A DNA stretch of 64,000 nt from Parietaria judaica (GCA_954871525.1 OX940864.1:20888001-20952000); one strand, 5' to 3'; numbered from the stretch's first letter, positions 1 through 13,040 are shown. Made by a program: numbers and translations. The notes: generated by a model not told the origin, from the sequence alone.

Positions 1-172
1 ACCTAATGGGCTTTAATTAAGGCCCAATAAGCTTTAATTAATTAATTCTTAATTAATTAAGTGTACTCATAATTATCACTCGGGCCCAAGTGGGCCCGTT
101 ATGTCGATTATGGATTCGGGTCAATATCCGATAACCCAAAAAATACAATATCGGGTTCGGGCATAACCTACA
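1..172 (-). mobile_element. Ty1/copia 3' LTR, partial (cut by window edge)
   Basis: Read on the minus strand, a purine-rich tract ending GTGGGAGAT is followed by TGTAGGTTATGCCC, the TG start of an LTR. The LTR therefore begins at 172 and runs left out of the window. It sits just beyond the 3' end of the copia pol remnant at 1363-3219 in the same orientation, as expected for a 3' LTR. The other LTR is not seen in the window. Confidence 0.65.
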
Positions 173-185
173 ATCTCCCACTTGC
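173..185 (-). promoter_or_regulatory. Polypurine tract of the copia element
   Basis: The minus-strand reading GTGCAAGTGGGAGAT immediately precedes the LTR start. This is the usual plus-strand primer site of copia elements. Confidence 0.6.
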
Positions 186-1362
186 ACGAACGCACCGGAT
201 TGGTTATCTCCGTGCACGTCCTGCACGTAAAGTATTACTCGAAAATGCCATATTGGGTTATATGTACATCTCAGCTACTCATGCTTGATTCATCAAAGTT
301 ACAACTGAAACTTGTTTCGTTGTAAATTAGTTATCGTATTCCGTTTCCATTGCGAGTTCGGTGTGACTCTTTAGGATTCTGTAGTGTTGGCCACATACTC
401 AGTTAGAGTATGCTAGAAGTGAGTGGCCTCCACCTAGACATCACTTCCTCCAATCTACAAAATTTTGGAATCCCCTTTTATATAAGTTAATTATGAAGAA
501 CCATGTGGTTCTTCTATATTAACATATTTTGTATATGACTGATTCCTTCAACATCTTTACTACTCGAGATTTGGTACAGATCATGGTTTGGCACATCTGT
601 TTAAACCGTACTCTAATTTTCTGATTCGGGTATTAGTATTGAAACACCAAAACAAAAACACTTTTGTTTTGACTATGGCCATAGTTTTCATTTATTTATA
701 CTATTCAGAAGGCCCTGAGTGTATTGCCCCAAGATGAATGGGGAGATGCACGTTTTCTTGAAATATCATTCCATCCTACAAGGTTCATCACATGGCCAAC
801 TATAGCTGTTATAACTTTCCTGTTACGGTAAGCGTTGAGTTATAATCTAAGTATGTGATTTACCCAGTGATGGACTCATGATGTTTCTCAAACTTTGGAG
901 TCTATCTTCATATCTCTAAGTTTCTCAGTGTCCCCTTATTTTAAGGTTTTGTTTCCATGTGAGAAATCTTAGAGTGTGAGTCATTCCAGCACTGCTAGTC
1001 ATTCCGACTAGTGCCTATATGTATAAGAATATCTCATAGATATCAAGGATCTCTTTCCTTTCTTCTTATCTACATATACCAGTCAATTTTGAAATGTCAT
1101 TTATAGTCCCTCTATGTTTCTTCGTAATGACTTTCTTTGGCTGGGGAAAATTCAAGATTATCATTTAAGATATCTTAGGAACTGCATTTGTTTAGCTGAT
1201 ATCAATATTTCTAAATGACTAGGATATTGATATGAACGTTAAATGATGAAACTTGCCTTTTAAAGAATTAAGATTGTGCTTCAAATTTAACGAATAATGA
1301 TTACAATAAATTTGTCTTTGAACCATGAAATGGGTTCAATGTATTTAAATAATTGCAGACAT
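186..1362 (-). other. Copia 3' untranslated region
   Basis: About 1.2 kb between the end of the copia pol reading frame and the polypurine tract. It contains many short stop-rich frames and no recognisable domain. I read it as the non-coding 3' portion of the element rather than host sequence, because the polypurine tract and LTR follow it directly. Confidence 0.5.
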
Positions 1363-3219
1363 TTATGGGTTCTTTATCCCAATATTTTCCGCATGACGAA
1401 AATGCTTTTCTTTCGAAAAAGCCTTTGTCATCGGATCTGCCACGTTGTCTTCAGTGTCTACTCTTTCCATCTCTATGTCCTTCCGATCGACTATGTCTCT
1501 GATCAGATGGTATTTTCTGAGTACATGCTTTGCTGTCTTGTGTGATCTTGGTTCCTTGGCTTGTGCTATAGCTCCGTTGTTGTCGCAGTATAGCTTGACA
1601 GGATCACCAATGCTAGGAACTACACCAACATCAGAAACAAATTTCTTGATCCATACAGCCTCTTTAGCAGCATCATATGCTGCAATGTACTCAGATTCGG
1701 TGGTTGAATCAGCTACTGTAGCTTGTTTGCTGCTGTTCCATGTAACAGCACCACCGTTTACACAAAATACATATCCTGTTTGAGATTTGAAATCATCCCT
1801 GTCAGTTTGGAAACTTGCATCAGAATAACCTTCAAAGATTATTTGATTTGCTCCGCCGTATGTCAAACATCTATCTTTTGTTCTGTTCAAGTAACGCAAG
1901 ATATTCTTTACGGCGACCCAATGATTTAATCCAGGGTTTGATTGAAATCTACTTGTCATGCTTAAGGCAAAAACTACATCTGGACGGGTACATATCATTA
2001 CATACATAATTGACCCGATAGAAGAAGCATACGGAATCTTTCCCATACATTTGATTTCTTGTAAAGAAGTTGGACATTGCTTCTTTGTCAGGTATGTTTT
2101 ATGTGTCATCGGAGTGAAACCTTTTCCCGATTTATCCATGTTAAACCTTTTAACGATTTTATCGATATATGTACCTTGACTTAGAGATAAGATTCTTTTA
2201 GTTCTATTTCTTTGAATCTTTACGCCTAAGATATAGACGGCTTCTCCTAAGTCTTTCATTGAGAAACATTTTCTCAACCATTCCTTTACTGCTTGGAGTT
2301 TAGATGTATCGTTTCCTATTATCAATATGTCATATACATAAAGAATCAAGAAAACAACTATGCTCCCACTAGATTTGATATACACACATGGATCGTCTTT
2401 GTTTTTTATGAAACCAAACTTAGTGATCGATTCATCAAAACGACGATTCCAACTTCGAGATACTTGCTTGAGACCGTAAATTGACCTTTTCAATTTACAA
2501 ACCTTGTTAGGTTGTTTGTGGTCAATGAAACCTTCAGGTTGTGTCATGTACACATCCTCTTCCAGAACACCGTTCAAGAACGCGGGTTTAACATCCATTT
2601 GCCAGATTTCATAATCATGAAATGCTGCAATGGCTAGCAAGATTCTTATTGACTTGAACATGGCAACTGGTGAGAATGTTTCATCATAGTCTATACCATG
2701 AATTTGTCGATAACCCTTAGCGACCAATCTCCCTTTGTACGTTTGTACTTTGCCATCCATGTCAATCTTCTTCTTGAAGATCCATTTGCACCCAATGGGT
2801 TTTGACCCTTTGGGAGCATCAACAAGGTCCCATACCTTGTTGTTCTACATGAAGTCCATTTCAGAGTTCATGGCTTCCAGCCATTTCTCTGAGTCATCTC
2901 CTGACATTGCTTCTTTGTAAGACTCAGGTTCTTCACCCTCATCCTCATGAATTGTTTCATCTTCTATTAAAATAAGAAAATTTAATTTCAGAAGAGGTTG
3001 ATTCTCTCTGGTTGATCTTTGAGATGTCAGTGTGTAATCAGGTTGCACATTTATCCCATCTTGAATGGGTACATCGTATAGAGTTATGTTTTCTTGAGGT
3101 GGTTCGTTGATGATCTCATAATTAACTTCCTTGTAAAGAACAACTTCCTCTATTGGGTTATCATTCATGATTTGATCATGGTGTGTATAACCAGATGTTT
3201 GAGCTTCTTCTGTGTCCAT
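1363..3219 (-). pseudogene. Ty1/copia pol: integrase tail, reverse transcriptase and RNase H, inactive
   Basis: Read on the minus strand, this is one frame from 3219 to 1363 with a single in-frame TAG at 2845-2847. After the stop come the copia RT landmarks GRLVAKGYRQ and QMDVKPAFLNG, then the RT core, then a Ty1-type RNase H (SKQATVADSTTESEY, LYCDNNGAIA, KHVLRKYH, VADPMTKA). The RT active-site box, normally YVDD, reads YVYD here, so a catalytic Asp has been replaced by Tyr. The stop plus the lost Asp make this copy unable to reverse-transcribe. The stretch upstream of the stop (3219-2848) is the variable acidic linker after integrase. Family identity is sure; lineage within copia is not assigned. 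Confidence 0.9.
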
Positions 3220-3305
3220 TTCTTATTCAGTTTGATCTTGTGGTTCTTGTTCTTCATGAAGAACAATGTTTCTCCCACTAGACTTTCTAGAGAGAAAATC
3301 TTCTT

Positions 3306-3605
3306 CTAAGAATACACCAGTTTTGGCAATGATGATTTTGCCAGTGTTTTCTGATAGAAGTAGTACCCAGCAGTTTCTTTTGGGTATCCCACAAAGTTGC
3401 ATTTTATAGATTTGGGGTTGAGTTTGTCAGACATTAATGTCTTGACATATGTCTCACATCCCCAGATTCTCATGAACTGTAGATTGGGTTTTCTTCCTTT
3501 CCACATCTCATATGGTGTTGAAGGAACCGTCTTTGATGGCACACAGTTTAGTGTGGTAGCGGCTGTCATAAGTGCATGCCCCCATAGGGACTCAGGTAAA
3601 TCCGT
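3306..3605 (-). pseudogene. Ty1/copia integrase C-terminal fragment
   Basis: Minus-strand translation shows LPESLWGHALMTAATTLN, then PSKTVPSTPYEMWKGRKP and the conserved IWGCETYV block. This is the end of the copia integrase core and its GKGR-type tail. The frame differs from the RT piece downstream, so at least one frameshift separates them. Upstream of about 3605 the homology stops abruptly and AT/GT-rich repeats begin; gag, protease and the catalytic integrase half are missing. This is a 5'-truncated element. Confidence 0.85.
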
Positions 3606-3639
3606 TTTGTACATGTTAATTTGTTTATACATGTTTTTA

Positions 3640-4085
3640 TGTTTATATGTGTTTTGTGTTTGTTGGTTTAATTTGTGATTTGTGTTTTTCGTTTTATAAA
3701 CTTATGCTCTAAGATTTATTAATTAACTTGTGATAATTTGTGTACTTATTTGTATTTTGTTATAAGATTTTGCGGATTGTGCTCTAAGAGTTTGCGGATT
3801 GTTGTGTTAGTCGGTTAATTAACTTGTGTTAATTTGTGTTTTGTACATGTTTGTCGGTTTATATCATGTGTTTTGTGTTTGTCGGTTTATTAATTTGCGT
3901 TCTGAGTTAAAAAAAATTGTGTGTTTGTCGCTTTAATTTTTCATTTGTGATTTTTGGTTTATAAATTTATGTTCTAATATTTATTAATTAACTTGTGTTA
4001 ATTTGTGTTTTGTTATAAGATATTGCGTATTGTGCTCTAAGATTTTGCGGATTGTGTTCTAAGATTTTGCGGATTGTGTTTGTAC
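3640..4085. repeat. Degenerate GT/AT-rich minisatellite
   Basis: The motifs TGTGTTTTGTGTTTGT, TTAATTAACTTGTG and CTCTAAGATTTTGCGGATTG recur in irregular tandem order. The block starts where the copia integrase fragment breaks off and may mark the truncation or repair junction. No coding potential is seen. Confidence 0.6.
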
Positions 4086-5175
4086 TAGTGTTTACAATAC
4101 TTTAGGACATAAACCGATTCCATCCGATCATCTAAGCGACTTAACCATACTTTCATCAGTGAGGGACTTACGTAATGATTTCATATTTAAGTCTAGTCCG
4201 TCCAGTATGGAGACTCTTCATACCCAATGTAATCAACAGTGCCGAACCAGCACTATGATCCCATAATAGATCATCACAATTATAGTGATTGAGTTCATTA
4301 ATAGTCGTTCTCGATCAGAAGCCCTCACTTTCTAATCTAGACTATGAACCTACAATATTTAAGTTCTTAACATAGTGCTAGTTTAACCCCCCCACATAGA
4401 CTCTGTGTAATAACATAACAAAACTGCAAAACGTAAAGAACTAGGGATGAAACATTTAATTTATAATATCTTGGATATAACTATATAAAATTAACATTAT
4501 TAAGATCTATTATTTAATTAAAAATATGACCATGATCTTTATACAAATGAGATTAACATTTGAATAGACATGTCCAACATACGTATATGATGATTATTGT
4601 GAGAATAATCAACAAAACGAGAATCTGGTAATCGTCCTACCTAGCTTCATCTCTATGCTACATCTCTCCCCATTTTCGCCACCACCCGCTCCACCTACGA
4701 CGTTAAAATCGCTCGCCGATGACCTCGCTGCCACCGCCCTGACGTCGTGCAACAACCATCTTCTGCCGAAAGTCTCCTTGTAATCGCGACTTGGAGCAAA
4801 CATGTGTGTTTCGTCTGAGTTTTACGACGGCGCATCACCGCCCCTCCTCTGCCGTTGCTGATGCCACCCTATCTGCTGGTGACTTCATGGATGATCGGAG
4901 ACAAGAGCCTCGTTCGTTTGTTTTAGGATGAGAGGAGAGAGAAAAGTGAAAATGCAACGATTACGGAATATTAATTAGAGTAACATCTATTACTATTTCC
5001 TATTAACATGCTAGAATATTTTATACGTAATTAAATAAGGGTATAATTGTCCACAAATATAGGTAGTTTTTATATTTTATAGGTTTGTACTTTTTTTAAG
5101 GGTTGGATAAAATGAGCATTTGACTCATTAATCATGTTTTTATTAAACAATTATATGTTATTATACAGTTATTAA
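4086..5175. other. Non-coding, probable retroelement debris and a GC-rich pocket
   Basis: 4090-4400 resembles the non-coding 3' part of another copia-type element in composition, but I see no domain. 4620-4960 is a GC-rich pocket with purine and CG-rich codon-like runs and a 64-codon minus frame that matches no family I recognise; a captured or decayed gene piece is possible. 4990-5175 is AT-rich flank up to the Helitron. Confidence 0.35.
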
Positions 5176-5813
5176 TCTATATATATATAAAAGCAAAATA
5201 ATCTCAAACCCAAAAAAACACCCATTTTAACCCCGTTATTTTTTCTCCTTATTTTGAATTATTTTTATTAAAAAAAAATTAAAAACACTCTCGGTCGTTG
5301 TGTTCCTTCGAGGAGAGGCATCTCCTCACTCCCGCTCTGTCGTCTTGCCCCTTCGAAGGGATGCATCTCTTTCTGATTCATTCGGTTACTATAATAGTTC
5401 TCTCTCGCTTATTCTCCACGATTCATCTTCCTCTTCCTCGGGTTCATCTTCTTCTCCACAATTCGCTCAATGGTCTTTGTCACCCACATGCAAATTTTTT
5501 GCATCTTGATTCATGAACGTTTGTCAAACTCTATATCTCTCTCTGTCTTGATTCATGAGCATATCCAACCTTTTCTTATAAATCCATCGAAACGGCACAA
5601 CGATCGTGACTTCTCAGCCCTCAGGAAACGCACGGTTATGGTCGCGCTGGATCGTCCTCAACCTCCATCATGTTCTGTCATTTTCCCACCGTAACATGTT
5701 CTATCATGTCTAGCACAACCTCAAGCGATGGTGAGACCCAGTCTCCAATCTCGACGCCCATGACCCTTCCGACTTGAATTCCATCTGGTGTGCTTCTCTC
5801 TGTCTTCGCGTTT

Positions 5814-5995
5814 TCCTATAGATACTATCTCTGTGCTTACATGAAGATTTGTTTTTATTTATTTTATTCTTCTGAATCGTAATAGATTATTCTTGTTTTT
5901 TAGATTTAGGTTTTTGATGACATGATATTCGAAGAAATGCTCAAGTACAAAAAAGTCAAAATTTGTTCAAGTGTTCGACCATGGCCATAGCCATA
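5814..5995 (+). repeat. Helitron internal duplication, copy 1
   Basis: This block shares a colinear order of motifs with 7565-7725: CCTATAG near its start, ACATGAAGATTTG, then AATAGATTA, GATGACA, GATATTCGAAG, AATGCTCAAGT and TTCAAGTGTTC. The two are diverged by substitutions and small indels, so the duplication is old. Confidence 0.8.
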
Positions 5996-6391
5996 AGATA
6001 ATTGATTTATATGATACTATTTTGTTCATTTTAAGTCTCTTAAGGTAAGGTAGATTTTTAAAATGCTAAGGTGCTCTGTGTTTAATGTTCTTCGATTCTT
6101 GCAGTGTTAAGGTTTTCAGTTTCGGTTTTCTTGCCGCACGAAGTCCATTGCTGCTCCGATGAGATTCTTCTTCCCAGGATTTCAGTTTCGATTTTCATTA
6201 CAAATCGTATTCATTAGGTTAGTGTATTGATTTTCGGAATTTCTGATATTTGTTAGCCATTCTTCATTTCTTCAGTGATATTCTTTTTCTCTGAATTTTT
6301 GTTACAAATCGTTGAAAAGTTGATATAATTTTGCCCCAAATTTTCATTAGGTTACTTTATATATTTTTTAGGGATTTCCGGGATTCGATAG

Positions 6392-6832
6392 TGATGTAGA
6401 TCGGACTACGGATGTTAACAAAGAACGCGTCTCAACGAGATAAAACTCGGTTCTTCAAAGCAAAGCTTCAAAATTTCTATTCATCAAAATCTACCAAACA
6501 ATAACAAACGGAGGCTGCTCTTATATAGCAGGCTAGGGTTTGAAACCATACATGAAAATAGGAAACAAATCCTTAAATTACTCTAACTAAAAGGAGACTA
6601 ATTAATTAAATTATTAAAAGCAAAATAAAGGAAATAAATGGAGGACGTGATCATGATCCCGAGCTTCCAGAAGGCGAGCACCCGATGGCGAGGCCCAGGA
6701 GATGAGGCCCAGAGGGGCGAGGCCCAGGAGGCGAGGTCCAGCTTCGACGAGCGACGAGCTTCTCTTCGGTGAGGATCAGCAGCCCAGAAGGCGATGCGAG
6801 GCTGTATTCCTCGATCGAATCTATTGCCATCA
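6392..6832. mobile_element. Solo LTR inside the Helitron
   Basis: The 441-bp segment starts TGATGTAGATCGG, ends GCCATCA, and is flanked by a perfect 5-bp direct repeat GATAG (6387-6391 and 6833-6837). TG...CA ends plus a 5-bp duplication identify an LTR-retrotransposon footprint. With no internal region, it is a solo LTR left by LTR-LTR recombination. A GC-rich stretch at 6660-6830 gives a 98-codon minus frame that is not a gene. Element family unknown. Confidence 0.75.
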
Positions 6833-7564
6833 GATAGCCTTTCATCTCTTCTGAAGTGACATTCTTTTTCCCCGGAGTTTGATTCAATTATCATAACTAA
6901 TTGTTAAATAGTCAATTTTTTCCCAAATTTTGGTTGCAATTTATGTTACAAATTGTTAAATAGTCGATAGTTTTTATTAATGTTTATTCATTTTTTTTTA
7001 ATTCTAAATAGCTTTCATCCTGTTATCACTCTTCATTATTCATTGGTTTTTGTTAATGTTTATTCATTGTTCAATTATTTGTATGGTCACGTGTTTCTTA
7101 GATTCACCTTTTTCAAAATCATTTTCTCATTGTTTTTTTGTAAAGAAAGTTTAGTATCAGGTTTGACTTTAAGAATTGACAACACAATAGATTTGATTAT
7201 TTTAACAGCAATCGGAAAGCTATTCAGAATGAAACAAAAAACTAAATGACAATATGCTATACCAAAATAACACTGGATAAACATTAACAAAATCTTCTAA
7301 ACTATGAAATCTATCATTATTACAATCTGTAGTTCAATAGGAGTCTTCTTTGTCTGTAATTATATATATATATATATAAGTGTGTGTGTATTTAGTCTAA
7401 GTAACAATACCAGGGATGCTCTATGACCTCCGTAACTCATTCGCATTACAATGTCATCCAATCTGAAAATATAGCCAATATTATCTAGAGGACAATATTG
7501 GCTATATAGTATAATTGCATTAGTATACTATATAATATACTTCAGGTTGGAATTTTGTGCTTTC

Positions 7565-7725
7565 CTATAGTATACTTGCATTACATGAAGATTTGGATTT
7601 TTATTATTCTGAATGAAAATAGATTACTCATGTTTTTGTAGATTTAAGTTTTGATGACAGGATATTCGAAGTAATGCTCAAGTGAAAAGATTAGTTCAAG
7701 TGTTCAACCATGGAATTAAGGTTAT
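7565..7725 (+). repeat. Helitron internal duplication, copy 2
   Basis: Second copy of the block at 5814-5995, in direct orientation and about 1.75 kb away. The solo LTR at 6392-6832 lies between the two copies. Confidence 0.8.
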
Positions 7726-10700
7726 TAATTATCTGCTCTTAATTTAGTGTTGTTAACCAATTTCCTCTTAAGTCTCGATCGGATATATCATAGAGTCTCT
7801 GAATTTCGTTTTGCTTAAAACTTATATACTAAGTTTTAATGCATTATTTTTAAATCTGTTTTTGTACTCAATGAAATTTTTTGTAGAGATTTTTCAACGT
7901 TATAAGATCCCATCAATAATTTAGTATTTCCAGTTTACTTTTAATATCCGGTTTAGCATGTCTTGAATTTTAAAGATAGGGAAAAAGTTTGCATTGTATT
8001 TGAAGTCCTTGGTTTGTCGACTCTATTTAAGTTTCTTACCCCGATCTTAACTTCCTGATAATGTTTTTCAGGGACAACTAATTTTCTTTTTGGATAAACA
8101 ATATGTATTTTCCCCTCTCTTTCTCTTTCCTCACAACTCTGATTTTCATTTTCTTTAGAAGTTCATTACATTTTGTTTTAAGCTATTTCCGTCTTCTGAT
8201 AGTACGAATGTCGTGACCAATTGATACCATATATATATAGAGATTGATAATAATAAAGAAAAAAACAAGCAGCACGAGGTGTGGTGTTCCTCTATATAAT
8301 TATATGTGTATACGTATGTGTGTGTTTATATAGGTTCTTATGAACATGCTTGGCAGACATTCCAAAAGATGAGGAAAGGCTAAACGAGATCAATATGGTC
8401 TTCACAAGGAGATCAGGTATATATTCGTTCTTTGTAATTTTGTTAGAGTTGAAGTTAATGATTAATTTATACAATTAAATTAATATACAGAGGTTGGGAA
8501 TAGTATGGTTTTTAATTTACATAGGAAGATGTTAAGAAATTGGAACTTTTAGGAGGTCATTGGTCCTTATTCTTTCAAGGTTGACCTAATTCGCATGAGT
8601 CTTTGTGAGAACAGATTGTCCAATTTATGATGATGAATCGTGCTAAGTAAGGAATCACATTTACAACGAAGCGATCTCGGATTAAGGATCTTAAACAGTT
8701 TGTTCTTAAAAATGATGTTCATTTGATTAATTTCTATTCTATTTTCTGACCAATCTGATTCTTCAGTTTTATTCTCTCATTCCAGCCCAATTTTTATCTT
8801 CATCCCAGTTATTTTCTTTATCTACAGAAAAAGTTGTCAATCTTTTATCTATTGGAAGTTTTTGTCAACCTCTCCCACTGTAAAAAGACTTTGCTCATGG
8901 ATACTTTCACACCTAAGGTAATACTATATTTCTTCCTTTTTCTGTTTTTGATTTATACTATTTGGATTGATGCACCAACTACGAACGATGTAGTTTTTGG
9001 AAGAAAAAAAAATAACAGCCAAATATCTTGAAAATTTACATTTAGCAATATACTGATTTTTCAATGTCAATTTAAAATAATATAATTTGCATAAAATTAT
9101 ATATGGGTCATTATAATGTTGCATTTAACTATTGCGGTAAATTTTCTGATAATTTTCTATATATTAAGTATAGTTGGTTTTTGAATTTTGATATTTTAAA
9201 ATTAATTTTATACATGCATAAGGACAAAGTGAGATCAAATGTGTTCTCATTTTCTATTTTGTGACTTTTTTTTTTCGTTTGTTTAAATTGTGTCTCATTC
9301 AGTTGCAGTGGATACTAATCCACCATAAGAGTTTCATAAGCTTATTATTCTCATTTAAATGAATTTAATTTTTTTGTTACTTTACAGAGAAGTTTAAAGG
9401 CCTCAAAAATGAATACAAACGCATTACTTACATTAATCATAGTACACGTTAGTATGTTACCAATAATATTACACGTTTCATCAAAATAAAAAATAATACA
9501 TCTTTCGTTATGAGTTAATATGTCATAACTCATAAATAAAAGATTACCCTATTCTAGCCATTAGGATCATTAGAGGTTCAACTACGTTACTTTAATGAAT
9601 ATGTATATTTAGATTTTCCAACTTATAGACATTTAATTATGATTATAAAATGTTTCTATTTTACTCAGAGTGTTTGGTCTGAGATATTGCACTATTTTCC
9701 TTAAGGGGTTATTCACAAGTAGTTTTATTTTTTTGGTTTTTGGTTGAATCTTGATAAAGATTTTAACCATTTCTTAAACCCAAACGTCTGTGTACATCGC
9801 TGAACTACTCTCTCTGTCGTGGTGGAACGCGGATTCCTTCTAAGGTCGTCTACCGTTTAGTTCTTGATGAAGTCGTTGCTCAGTCTCTCGGCTCTTCTCT
9901 GCTTTTTTAAAGATCCAGTGCAGCAGGTAATAAAGCGGTTTCATCTCTGCGTTCAATTCACGTGGACCGTCACCTTACACACCGATTTATGATTTAGTTT
10001 CTTTTTAGCAGTAAGTCCAACTTTTAAGATTTCATAAAAGATAAGATATGGTATGTAGTGTGTGAAATTAATTTTGTACGATGTTAAAATCATGTTTGTT
10101 TAGTGAATTTAACGTTGTAAATTGTTTAAAATCTAAAGTTTTGTCAATGACTTCTCTACCATGTTGATTGTAATTTAAATATTTACTAATTTAGGTTGAT
10201 AGTATGCCGTTAACTTATGCACTTGATATTTTGATGAAATATTTAAACAGAGAAGTACACTTGAAAATCTAAGAATTAAGGTTGAGATTTGCACTGAGTT
10301 TCTTCATATATGATTTTGTGCTTTTCCGGGTCTTTCAACAACAAAGGAAGCATCCTTGAGAAGATGTAAGCATACCTAAAAATCCCTTTGAGGCTACGAA
10401 TTACTACGGTAACTAGCGATAAATAATATCTATTTGGGTATCTTTGTTTGTGATTCACAGCCGCTTTGAAGCCAATATTATCCGGTTTTGAATCTATGTT
10501 TATCGATTTTCCATCAATATGTTTACGAAGACGTCAACGGTTGCCAAAAAAAAATATTTTTATATTGAATTTCACCTGTGATTTATGTTCCTTCATCTAA
10601 AGCATGTTTATCTTCTTATGACTTCTTTTATTAGAAAAAAAAAGTTATTTAATATATAAGTACCTACAAATTACATTATTTGATTTATAAGCAAGACATT

Positions 10701-11664
10701 TCCTATGCTATGTATTTTTCAAACAATAGTAAAATTAGGAAATAACAAATATGTTGCAATAGATAAATATAACATAACATTTGTCTTTATATTGCCTTCA
10801 ATTTTTAAGCATGCATCAGCGTCAAACTATTAACTTGACATGTTTGTTTATTTATGCATTCAACTTTTACACTATTTTTTGGTTTATCTGGGAACATGGT
10901 GTTTATTTATTTTTACCTTTACACATTTACTTAAATATATTATCGCAGTGTTTCTAATTTGAATAGTTTTGAAGAGACATAATCAAAGTCGAAAAGTAAA
11001 ATTAATATAGATTGCTTCAGTCTATATCGCTTCGACGGTGGATTAAGAGGACGACAAGGACATGCGAAAAAAAAAGAGTTTGGGCAATCATTGGTAATGC
11101 TCCAATCCTCAATCAGAACAATTCAACAATTAATCCTACATCGATTTTCTGCTTTAATCATATGAAGCACCCAAAGCAGGTATTAATGACATCATGAATT
11201 TGTATTGAAATTTGCATTTTATAATACATATAGAAGATTTGTTGCATTTTTTTCACTTTTGAGTTTCTTCATAAGGTTTCTCTTGTAAGAAAGCCATTCC
11301 ATTTTTTTTTACATATATTTTTCAGTCTTTTTTATATAAAGTATATGCTTTTTTAAGTGATAACATGATAATATAGATATTTCATTTATACTTTTGATTA
11401 TTTTTGCAGTTGGAATAGTAATTGTTAATATTTATATGTAAAATTGAAGTTAGGATGGAATGGCTTGAGTATGATTTTAACTGTTTGTTTTTTAAGTTTT
11501 TTTTTTCTTGATATGAATTTTCTAATCATTTATATTAAATTTTTCAAGATATGTTTGCATTCAGTAAAAAAAATTACATATTACAAAAGAAGATTGATCA
11601 GTGGCTTAGTCGAATACTGGTGAATAGCTTTCAATAAAAATAATTTATTAATTTTTTTCTATAT

Positions 11665-11683
11665 CACCGCGCAAAGCGCGGTG
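11665..11683 (+). other. Helitron 3' subterminal hairpin
   Basis: CACCGCGC, loop AAA, GCGCGGTG: a perfect 8-bp stem 12 nt before the terminal CTAG. In Helitrons this hairpin acts as the transposition stop signal. Confidence 0.85.
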
Positions 11684-12765
11684 TTGGCCCACTAGTATTA
11701 AATAATGGGTAAATGAGCCATATACCCATTTGTGACTCAAAGCTTTAAAAAATTGCCCAAACCTATTTATGGTAATCAAAACCACCAACTAATTGAAATA
11801 TGGACCAATCTACCCTTCTATTTATTCAAATTTTTATTAAATTAAAATAAAAAACAATTTTTTTCCTTAAATATAGCAAAGTAAATAACTGATTAATCTT
11901 TATCCTTCCTTTTTTATTTTCAAATCTTTTCTCCCTATTAATACGTATTTTTACGATTGTAATATTAAAAACAAAATTTCGAAAAAAAAATCTCCCTTAA
12001 TAATTTTCAAATATCTTCTCCCTATTGATCAATATTCTAACGAGTTACATGATTATGAAATTGTGATTATATTTACGAATATTCAATAACGTGATGAACA
12101 TCGGGACACTCTACTTGTTTATGAGCTTCCGGAGGATTTTCAACAACAATATTACGTGCATTAAACTATAGAAATATTTACTGAATTAAACTATAAACAT
12201 ATTTACGAAAGTTTAAGAAAGATGTAGTTATAAAACTGTAAATATATGAACAATTTTGAAGAATTGTAAATTTATTTACGAAATATTTAACTTGTGAATA
12301 TATAAACCAATTTCAACTGTAAATTATATTACCAAAAAATCTGTAAATTTATTTACGAATATTTAAAGACCCGAATATGTAATACCATTTACGTATTCAA
12401 CACGTAACACAAACAAAATTTAAATTTAAATATCTTAACACTAAACCTGCCGACGGGCGTCCATCGCCCTACTCCGCCGTAGCCGACGACCTCGCCACTG
12501 CCAGTGATTCCTAAATCGCAGATCTGTGATTTGAGATGTGAGGTCTTCGGTAGATTTCGGTCGCGACTCTTGTCCCAGTCGCAGATTTCCTTTGCACGGA
12601 GGTTGTCGTCGTCCAACCTCTCCGTCAACACGCGTGCCGTCACCGTTCTGATGGGTGTCGTCTCCATCGCAGGATTCTCCGGCGATCGTTCCAGCACCTC
12701 CACGCGTCGCTCCTGATTAGTGTGTTCATCTATCCGGCGCGAATTTTCCACAATCTCTCCTCTTG

Positions 12766-13005
12766 CCGAAACCCAGATCTGAAAGAGAGAGAGAGAGTGT
12801 CGAGGAGGAGGTAGAAACATTCTAAACAAACATTATGTCGTTTTAAAGGTCATGCTCTACATTAATTTTTGTGGAATGATTCAAGTGTAATATGGCCCTC
12901 ACTCACTCCTCACCATAGCCAACTAAGGTCACGCTCTACATTAATGTGTAATATTGTTGCCGAAACCCAAATCAGAGAGAGAGTGTCGAGGAGGAGGTAG
13001 AAGGG
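12766..13005 (+). repeat. Imperfect internal tandem duplication in MULE A
   Basis: The sequences GCCGAAACCCA..GAGAGAGAG.. GTGTCGAGGAGGAGGTAGAA occur at about 12766 and again at 12959, and GGTCA(T/C)GCTCTACATTAAT at 12849 and 12927. The block seems to be one segment duplicated in direct orientation with a short unique spacer. Confidence 0.65.
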
Positions 13006-13040
13006 AGAGAGAGAGAAAAGTTTGAAAATGTAGGTTAAAG

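Larger units (their letters stand above)
5176..11695 (+). mobile_element. Non-autonomous Helitron, 6.5 kb
   Basis: The left end is TCTATATATATATAAAAGC directly after an A (5175). The right end is an 8-bp-stem GC-rich hairpin (11665-11683) followed 12 nt later by CTAG at 11692-11695, then T (11696). Together these are the Helitron signature: 5' TC, subterminal hairpin, 3' CTRR, insertion between A and T without target duplication. No Rep/helicase frame exists inside; the interior is AT-rich with short meaningless frames, a solo LTR (6392-6832) and an internal duplication. Transposition would need a RepHel protein supplied in trans. It is possible, but I think unlikely, that the two ends belong to different elements. 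Confidence 0.8.

Noticed and set aside
4609..4803. 64-codon minus frame as a small gene
   Set aside because: An isolated GC-rich patch with no homology I recognise and no splice or promoter support.
6598..6894. 98-codon minus frame in the Helitron as a captured gene
   Set aside because: It crosses the right boundary of the solo LTR at 6832 and follows its GC-rich composition; no domain.
12389..12829. 146-codon minus frame as a host gene
   Set aside because: It lies inside MULE A in a GC-rich captured-looking block, has no domain, and overlaps other frames of similar length.
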